From NCBI GenBank assembly GCA_937889015.1, contig CALARR010000103.1, positions 1-64,000 of the forward strand: a stretch of DNA of 64,000 bases, read 5' to 3'. Under the pieces are notes generated by a model. That model was not told the origin of the DNA. It ran no database searches and saw only the letters and a program-made list of their open reading frames with translations. Shown here piece after piece: positions 59,223 to 64,000 of this stretch; position 1 is the stretch's first letter, and the number at the start of each line of letters is the position of its first letter. Both the position numbers and the translations under genes were made by a program. The DNA is from an uncultured Planctomycetales bacterium (GTDB lineage: Bacteria > Planctomycetota > Planctomycetia > Pirellulales > Thermoguttaceae).

Positions 59223-60698
59223 TCACTCTCCGCCCACGGCCGGCGGCGACGCCCCTTTCCACCCGGCCTGCATCTGCCGCGTCAGTTCCTCCACCAGCTT
59301 CTGCCGGGCCGGATCGTCCACGACATTCTCGTTCTCCAGCGGATCGGCCTGGTGGTCATAGAGTTCTCGGGCCGTCTCCGTGCCGTCCTTCTTGAGCCAG
59401 CGCGTGAAGCGGTATCGATCGGTCCGCATCGAATAGCCCATCACCTGGCGCTGCCGCGGGTACTGGCTGAAGACGGCCGTCTTCCACACGGCATCGGGCG
59501 TATCGAGCAATCGCGCAAAACTGGCGCCTTCCACGTGTTCCGGCACCGGCAGTCCGGCCAGCTCGCACAGCGTTGGATAGATGTCGACGAACTCGACCAG
59601 TCCCCGGCTGTGACGCCCCGGCGCCTTCTGGCCCGGCGCACTGCAGATCAGCGGCGCGTGCGTATCGTTCTCGAAATTGGTGTGTTTGCACCACGATCCG
59701 TGCTCGCCCAGTTTCCACCCGTGGTCGCCCCACAGGATGATCACCGTGCGATCCCCAAGCCCCAGGCGGTCGAGTTCCGCAACCACGCGCCCGAGCTGCG
59801 CGTCCATGTAGCTCACGCACGCATAGTAGCCGTGCTTGAGGGTCTTCGCCTGTTCCATGCTGAGGGGGCCCACGCGTGGAATGTCCTGGTAGGCACGCAT
59901 CTCACCCCACGTCGTCAGCGCCACGTCCGGCGCGTTCTTGGGCGGAAACGGATTCGGGGCCATGGGAATCTCTTCCCGCCGGTACAAGTCCCAATACTTC
60001 TTGGGCGCGATGAACGGAAGATGGGGCTTAAGGAAACCGACCGCCAGAAAGAACGGTTTGTCTTTCGCCTCGCGCAACATCTCCACGGCCGCATCGGCGA
60101 TCGCTCCGTCGCGATAGGCGTTGTCGGGCACGTCGGCACACTCGTAGGCGGGTCCGGTCGTCGCATTGTATCGGGCGCTGGCCGTGGCGAACTCCTTGCC
60201 CTGGATGGCCGCGGCTTTCGCCTCGACCGTCTCCCGGTTCGCCTTCAACTGATACATGGGCCGTTCCACCTTGGCCGCCGGCTCGGACCACGAGCTCGGA
60301 TCGTCCAGCCCTCCGTGGAAGATCTTGCCCACGCTGCGCGTGAAATAGCCATGGTTCTTGAAATGCTGCGGCAGCGTGACCACCTCCGGCAGGTTCTTGC
60401 GGAAGTGTGTCTCCAGGTCGTAGACCTTGGTCGTGTCGGGCCGGCAACCGGTCAGAAGGCTGGTGCGCGACGGCGAACAAACGGCCTGCTGGCAATAGGC
60501 CCGCTCCAATACGGTCCCGCGCTCGGCCAGCCGGTCAATGTTGGGCGACTGGATCTGCTCGACCCCGTAACAACCCAGCTCGGTCCGCAGGTCGTCGACG
60601 GCAATGAACAGGACGTTGAGCTTGCCAGGGGCGGCGGCCTGCGCCCCCAGGGGCACCAAGACTACACCGACCAGAAGGGCCGCGATTCGGACGTTCAT
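59223..60698 (-). CDS. secreted sulfatase, iduronate-2-sulfatase-like
   Basis: This 491-residue protein starts at ATG 60698 behind GGGAGGT and has a signal peptide (IAALLVGVVLVPLGAQA). The maturation motif is CSPSRTSLLTG with the formylglycine cysteine at residue 74. Metal ligands appear as VDDLR near residue 34 and WGDHGWKLGEHG. The block RPDTTKVYDLETHFRKNLP matches the iduronate-2-sulfatase subgroup of family S1. Such enzymes remove 2-O-sulfate from uronic acids, for example in heparan- or dermatan-like or algal polysaccharides. A true formylglycine-generating enzyme must be encoded elsewhere, since the SUMF1-like protein here lacks active cysteines. Confidence 0.92.
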   Translation of the reverse strand: MNVRIAALLVGVVLVPLGAQAAAPGKLNVLFIAVDDLRTELGCYGVEQIQSPNIDRLAERGTVLERAYCQQAVCSPSRTSLLTGCRPDTTKVYDLETHFRKNLPEVVTLPQHFKNHGYFTRSVGKIFHGGLDDPSSWSEPAAKVERPMYQLKANRETVEAKAAAIQGKEFATASARYNATTGPAYECADVPDNAYRDGAIADAAVEMLREAKDKPFFLAVGFLKPHLPFIAPKKYWDLYRREEIPMAPNPFPPKNAPDVALTTWGEMRAYQDIPRVGPLSMEQAKTLKHGYYACVSYMDAQLGRVVAELDRLGLGDRTVIILWGDHGWKLGEHGSWCKHTNFENDTHAPLICSAPGQKAPGRHSRGLVEFVDIYPTLCELAGLPVPEHVEGASFARLLDTPDAVWKTAVFSQYPRQRQVMGYSMRTDRYRFTRWLKKDGTETARELYDHQADPLENENVVDDPARQKLVEELTRQMQAGWKGASPPAVGGE

Positions 60699-60921
60699 AC
60701 TACCTCCCGGTCTGTTCGATTGGAGATGCGAAGGGGCCGGCAATGCCTGACGGTCCCTGCCTCCCTCGATTATCCATCAAGCATGCGTCGTCTGCCATCC
60801 GCCACCCCCCTTCGGAGCGCGGCCAAGTTAACACAGGGAAACGACTCGCACGGCTGGCCACGAGCACGCCAACCCGGATCTTTCACGGCACAGAGGGGCA
60901 AAGGGGCCGTGGTTCGCCGCG

Positions 60922-61632
60922 CTAGAGAGACCGTGCCACGACCTGACGCAAGAAGTCGTTGACCTGTTCCGCGTGCGTGGTGTTGATCAGATGGCCACCC
61001 TGCGGCACATACACATGCGCCGCCACGTTGGCCACGGGGATCAACCGGTCGTGCGTGCCGTGGATGTGGAACAGGGGAATCTCTGGCAGCGGCTCGGGCC
61101 GCCAGCCGTGGATCGCCTGGCAAGCCCAACGCAGAAACCAAGGGTCTGCGTCCCGGTACATGGCCAGGGTCAGGCGGAGAGTCTCCTCGTCGCACACATT
61201 CAGATACCCGGCAAACCAAGGTGCCAGACGCTTGGAAAAGGCGAAGCAAGCGGTCGGCGTCCACCGCGCCAGCCCTGCGGCTCGATACAAACTGCCTCGA
61301 ATCGCGCGCGGATCCCGGCAACTGGCGATCAGGACCAGAACCTTGGGACGCAGTCGCGCGGCCATCTCGTAGGCCAGCATTCCCCCCAGCGAAACGCCGC
61401 CCAGGATCATGGGGCCGTCGGGCCGGATCGTGTCGGCCAAGCGCCCCGCGTACTGGCCCAAGCTCTCGCCGGACCGGGGCTCGATCCAGGCGGGAACCTC
61501 AAGCTGCGCAAAGGCCGCGCGCTGCGCCTCGAACGCGCGCGCGTCGGCGCCCATGCCGGGCAACAGCACGATCCGCGGCCCGGCCGTCGGACAGGAGGTT
61601 TCCGCTTCAGGGCCCGTGGCAGTGCGTCCCAT
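60922..61632 (-). CDS. alpha/beta hydrolase
   Basis: This 236-residue protein starts at ATG 61632 with GAGG close upstream. The nucleophile elbow is GVSLGG, with the catalytic aspartate likely in HGTHDRLIP and the histidine in GGHLINTTH. An early oxyanion motif LLPGMGAD is present. The cap region is short. Substrate cannot be inferred; thioesterase or carboxylesterase activity is plausible. It stands between the sulfatase and a glycosyltransferase gene on the same strand, with gaps of over 160 bases on both sides. Confidence 0.75.
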   Translation of the reverse strand: MGRTATGPEAETSCPTAGPRIVLLPGMGADARAFEAQRAAFAQLEVPAWIEPRSGESLGQYAGRLADTIRPDGPMILGGVSLGGMLAYEMAARLRPKVLVLIASCRDPRAIRGSLYRAAGLARWTPTACFAFSKRLAPWFAGYLNVCDEETLRLTLAMYRDADPWFLRWACQAIHGWRPEPLPEIPLFHIHGTHDRLIPVANVAAHVYVPQGGHLINTTHAEQVNDFLRQVVARSL

Positions 61633-61799
61633 GTGGCCTCTATCCCGGAAAGGCGTCTTTGGGCCCGTGAAAGAACAACGTGTTCCATTTGTCCGCGTGT
61701 CATTCGGAGCGAAGAATCTCGGGCCGTTTTCGGTTCGAGATCTTCCCCTGCGCTCACGATGCCCCGCTGTGGACTCTCCGCAACAGCCGCGGCAACGGC

Positions 61800-63023
61800 T
61801 CAAATCAGGGCCTGCGTCGGCAGCGTCGGGTGCGGCTCGGCGGGCATGTCGAGGACCGCCATCCGCTCGGCCGAGCCGGCGCGGCGCCGGCCCGCCACCT
61901 CGCCATACACATTCAGCACCTCGTCCACGTTCCGCGAGAAAGGATGCTGCAAGGCCAATCGCCGCGCGGCCTGGCCCATCGCCTCGCGCAGGTCGCGATC
62001 GCGAAGCGACTCCACGCACTGCACGATTCCCTCCACGTCGGCCGGATCCTCCAAGGCCCAGCCTTCACTGCCCGGCGTCATCAACTCCGACGCGCCGTTG
62101 AACTGGGTCGTGATCACCGGCAAGCCGCAAGCCAGAGCTTCCAGGGCCACCAGGCTGCACGGATCGTACCAGGTAGGATGCACGAAGACGTCGGCCGCCG
62201 AGTACCAAGGCACCGTGTCCTCCACCGTGCCGGCGAAGCGCACCACGTCCGCCACTCCCGCCTCGCGCGCCCAACGCAAATAGGAACCCAAGCGTTTGCC
62301 GCCCACGATCACCAGCCGGAAGTCCGCGCCGCGGACCATCAGTCGACGCGCGGCACGCAGCACCGCCGGCACCCCCTTCAGACGCAAGTTGTGCGCCACC
62401 ATCAGCAACACCAGCGTCTGGTCCTCCACCCCCAACCGGGCGCGCATCGACCGGCGATACACGTCGCGATGCTCGGGCGAGAAGCGATCCGGATCCACGC
62501 CGTTGTACACCAGGCGAACCTGGCTGCCGGGCACGCCATGGTAGTGTGCAAAATCGGCCACCACCGAGTGCGACAAAGCCAGGATCAAGCGACCATCGTT
62601 CACGTACTGCCGGGCGTTGAGCACGTCAAACTGGCGGTAACGCGGCAGCCAGTCTTGCAGCCAGGTCTTGAAAGGGCGCATCCAGGCCGGATGCAGGTAC
62701 AGGCTCCGTTCCGTGGCCGAACGCCGCGAGCCGCCGTGCGGGTGAAACACGTCGCAGTACCAACCTGCGCCCATGTCATGGATCACGTCCAGGTCCAGGG
62801 TCCGCAGGCAGGCCTCGGCCATGGTCGGGAAGGCAAACCGCGAATGGCCGTAGGGGATCACGTGCCGCACCAAGGGCAATCGCCGCACGCTGGGACAAAA
62901 TCGCTGCGAAACCACATGCACCGTGTGGCCCCGGCGGAGTAATTGCACCGCGAACTGGAAACACCATTGTTCCAGCCCACCCCGCCGCGTATCGAATTGC
63001 TCGATGACCAGGCCGACTCTCAA
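61800..63023 (-). CDS. glycosyltransferase family 4 protein
   Basis: This 407-residue protein starts at TTG 63023 behind GAGG. The GT-B pattern is clear: VGLVIEQFDTRRGGLEQWCFQFA near the N-terminus, RLVYNGVDPDRFSPE at the domain junction, LVLLMVAHNLRLKGV and the C-terminal EX7E region DPCSLVALEALACGLPVI. It likely adds a hexose to a lipopolysaccharide core or an exopolysaccharide. It lies 103 bases after the heptosyltransferase-like gene, so the two may form one envelope-glycan operon. Confidence 0.88.
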   Translation of the reverse strand: MRVGLVIEQFDTRRGGLEQWCFQFAVQLLRRGHTVHVVSQRFCPSVRRLPLVRHVIPYGHSRFAFPTMAEACLRTLDLDVIHDMGAGWYCDVFHPHGGSRRSATERSLYLHPAWMRPFKTWLQDWLPRYRQFDVLNARQYVNDGRLILALSHSVVADFAHYHGVPGSQVRLVYNGVDPDRFSPEHRDVYRRSMRARLGVEDQTLVLLMVAHNLRLKGVPAVLRAARRLMVRGADFRLVIVGGKRLGSYLRWAREAGVADVVRFAGTVEDTVPWYSAADVFVHPTWYDPCSLVALEALACGLPVITTQFNGASELMTPGSEGWALEDPADVEGIVQCVESLRDRDLREAMGQAARRLALQHPFSRNVDEVLNVYGEVAGRRRAGSAERMAVLDMPAEPHPTLPTQALI

Positions 63024-63126
63024 GAGACCAGACCTCTATCCCTTCCGGCGGCCCATTTCGACCGCCGCTGTGGTTTCCCAATGAATTCCACTCTCCAACA
63101 CCAAACGCCGCACCCCGTCCAACTCC

Positions 63127-64000
63127 TCAGGCAGCGACCAACGGCGTCTGCCTGCCGTGCAATACGCTCCGCACCGCGTCCAAGACCCGCTCCGCGCCGA
63201 GCTCGCGCATGCAACGATGGTGCCCCAGGGGACAAACCCGTCGGGCACAGGGCATGCACTCCAGGTTCATGTGCACATCCACGCTCTCCACGGTCGGATT
63301 GGCGATCCACACCGGCGATGTAGGCCCGAACAGCGTCACCACCGGTTTCCCCAAGGCCGCAGCGATGTGTCGCGGCCCGCTGTCGGTGCTAACCAACAAC
63401 CGGCAACGCTGCAGGCAGGCCTTGGTCAAACCCAGGCCGACCGGCTGCTCGGCCAGCGATACAACCTGCCGCCGATCCGCCAACCGGACCACCTCGCGCG
63501 CCGCAGACTGCTCGCCTGGACCGCAGAGCACCAGAACCTGGTGATCCAACTCGTCCGCGATCCGCCGCGCCAAGGCCGCACAGTGCTCGCTCGGCCAGTG
63601 CTTGGCCGCCCCGTGCGCACCGCCGGTGTTCAAGGCGATCACGTGGGCTCCATGCGCCAGCCCCAACTCTTGCCAGACGGCCGCGCCACGCTGTTCTTCA
63701 GCCGGAGTGACGGCCAGTTCCAAACGCCGCGACTCGGACGCACACCCGGCCGCCTCGGCCAGGGCCAAATAGCTGTCGACCATCGGCGCCGCCGCCACAC
63801 GCCGTCCCTGCCAGACCGGATACAGGCGATCGGTCAGCAGCAGGCCGCGACCATAACGCACGTACCCCAATCGGCGGCGCGCGCCCCCCAGCCAGGCCAG
63901 GACTGCGGTCTGCAATGAGTTCGGCAACAGCACCGCCAGGTCGATCTGTGCTTGGCGCATCCGCTGCACCAAAGGCCATCGCCGCACGGCCCGATCCTGC
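63127..64000 (-). CDS. glycosyltransferase family 9 (heptosyltransferase-like), 5' end outside window
   Basis: About 290 residues are visible and the frame is open to the window edge. Motifs VLLPNSLQTAVLAWLGGARRRLGY, VIALNTGGAHGAAKHWP and STDSGPRHIAAALGKPVVTLFG are typical of GT9 (WaaF/WaaC). These transfer heptose to lipopolysaccharide inner core on the cytoplasmic side of the membrane. The C-terminal MPCARRVCPLGHHRCM stretch is a cysteine-rich element found in many WaaF-like proteins. WaaF is the best guess; a different ADP-sugar donor is possible. Confidence 0.85.
   Translation of the reverse strand, partial: QDRAVRRWPLVQRMRQAQIDLAVLLPNSLQTAVLAWLGGARRRLGYVRYGRGLLLTDRLYPVWQGRRVAAAPMVDSYLALAEAAGCASESRRLELAVTPAEEQRGAAVWQELGLAHGAHVIALNTGGAHGAAKHWPSEHCAALARRIADELDHQVLVLCGPGEQSAAREVVRLADRRQVVSLAEQPVGLGLTKACLQRCRLLVSTDSGPRHIAAALGKPVVTLFGPTSPVWIANPTVESVDVHMNLECMPCARRVCPLGHHRCMRELGAERVLDAVRSVLHGRQTPLVAA

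Noticed and set aside
1..64000. tRNA, rRNA, integrase or complete insertion sequence
   Set aside because: I looked for cloverleaf-like segments, conserved rRNA blocks and DDE/tyrosine recombinase motifs in the gaps and saw none; a covariance or HMM search would be needed to exclude small RNAs.

Overview
The window looks like part of a chromosome from a GC-rich member of the phylum Planctomycetota, probably of the Pirellulales type. I infer this from the protein content rather than from any rRNA, since none is present. The evidence is a YTV-repeat cysteine-rich protein, a DUF1080-ThuA fusion, a sulfatase, a SUMF1-like protein, very large secreted or membrane proteins of planctomycete type, a split Tad pilus system, and many short palindromic intergenic repeats. 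No tRNA, rRNA, CRISPR array, integrase or intact insertion sequence was recognised.

Layout. 1-5.2 kb: two tandem GH89-like (alpha-N-acetylglucosaminidase-type) hydrolases, the first cut by the window edge, then two small genes. 5.2-11.8 kb, minus strand: a Tad/Flp pilus locus (cpaA, cpaB, tadA, tadB, tadC) preceded by two near-duplicate pilin-like genes, each with its own intrinsic terminator. 11.8-12.6 kb: an AT-rich island. 12.6-20.2 kb: a secreted unknown, a CelD/FemAB-like acyltransferase, a GlsB-like membrane protein, a lipoprotein, a giant TPR-CHAT protein whose catalytic dyad appears lost, and a MerR regulator with an unusual C-terminal domain. 20.3-31.6 kb: a DUF1080-ThuA protein, a three-gene minus-strand operon (nuclease-fold protein plus two very large membrane proteins), a HEAT-repeat protein and a porin. 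32-44.6 kb: a GT87-like membrane protein, a BRCT-MerR-TPR fusion, the YTV protein, TadE/TadG/TadE pseudopilins, a CocE-type hydrolase, a Tat-exported amidohydrolase and a SUMF1-fold protein. These are interspersed with five copies of an ~80-bp palindromic element.

44.6-51.3 kb is a cyanophycin module: a DUF1854 protein, an ABC exporter, and a divergently transcribed cyanophycin-synthetase-like protein with unusual Mur-ligase motifs, followed tail-to-tail by pyrE. 51.5-53.6 kb encodes an unassigned secreted TIM-barrel-like protein. 53.9-58.8 kb is the most interesting region: one minus-strand cluster encoding a corrinoid protein, a fused methylene-tetrahydrofolate reductase with a MetV-like cysteine domain, a methyl-tetrahydrofolate:corrinoid methyltransferase and formate-tetrahydrofolate ligase. 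Together these amount to a partial methyl branch of the Wood-Ljungdahl pathway in an apparent polysaccharide degrader. 59-64 kb: an iduronate-2-sulfatase-like enzyme, an alpha/beta hydrolase, and two glycosyltransferases (GT4 and a GT9 cut by the window edge).

Reading the genes together: the cell exports hydrolases for complex, probably sulfated, glycans (GH89-like, sulfatase, TIM-barrel protein, CocE), has a porin for uptake, builds Flp-type pili from two widely separated gene sets, may make or handle a nitrogen-storage polypeptide, and moves methyl groups between a corrinoid and folate. The C1 and cyanophycin clusters are the two places where gene order suggests a multi-protein system that deserves experiments.
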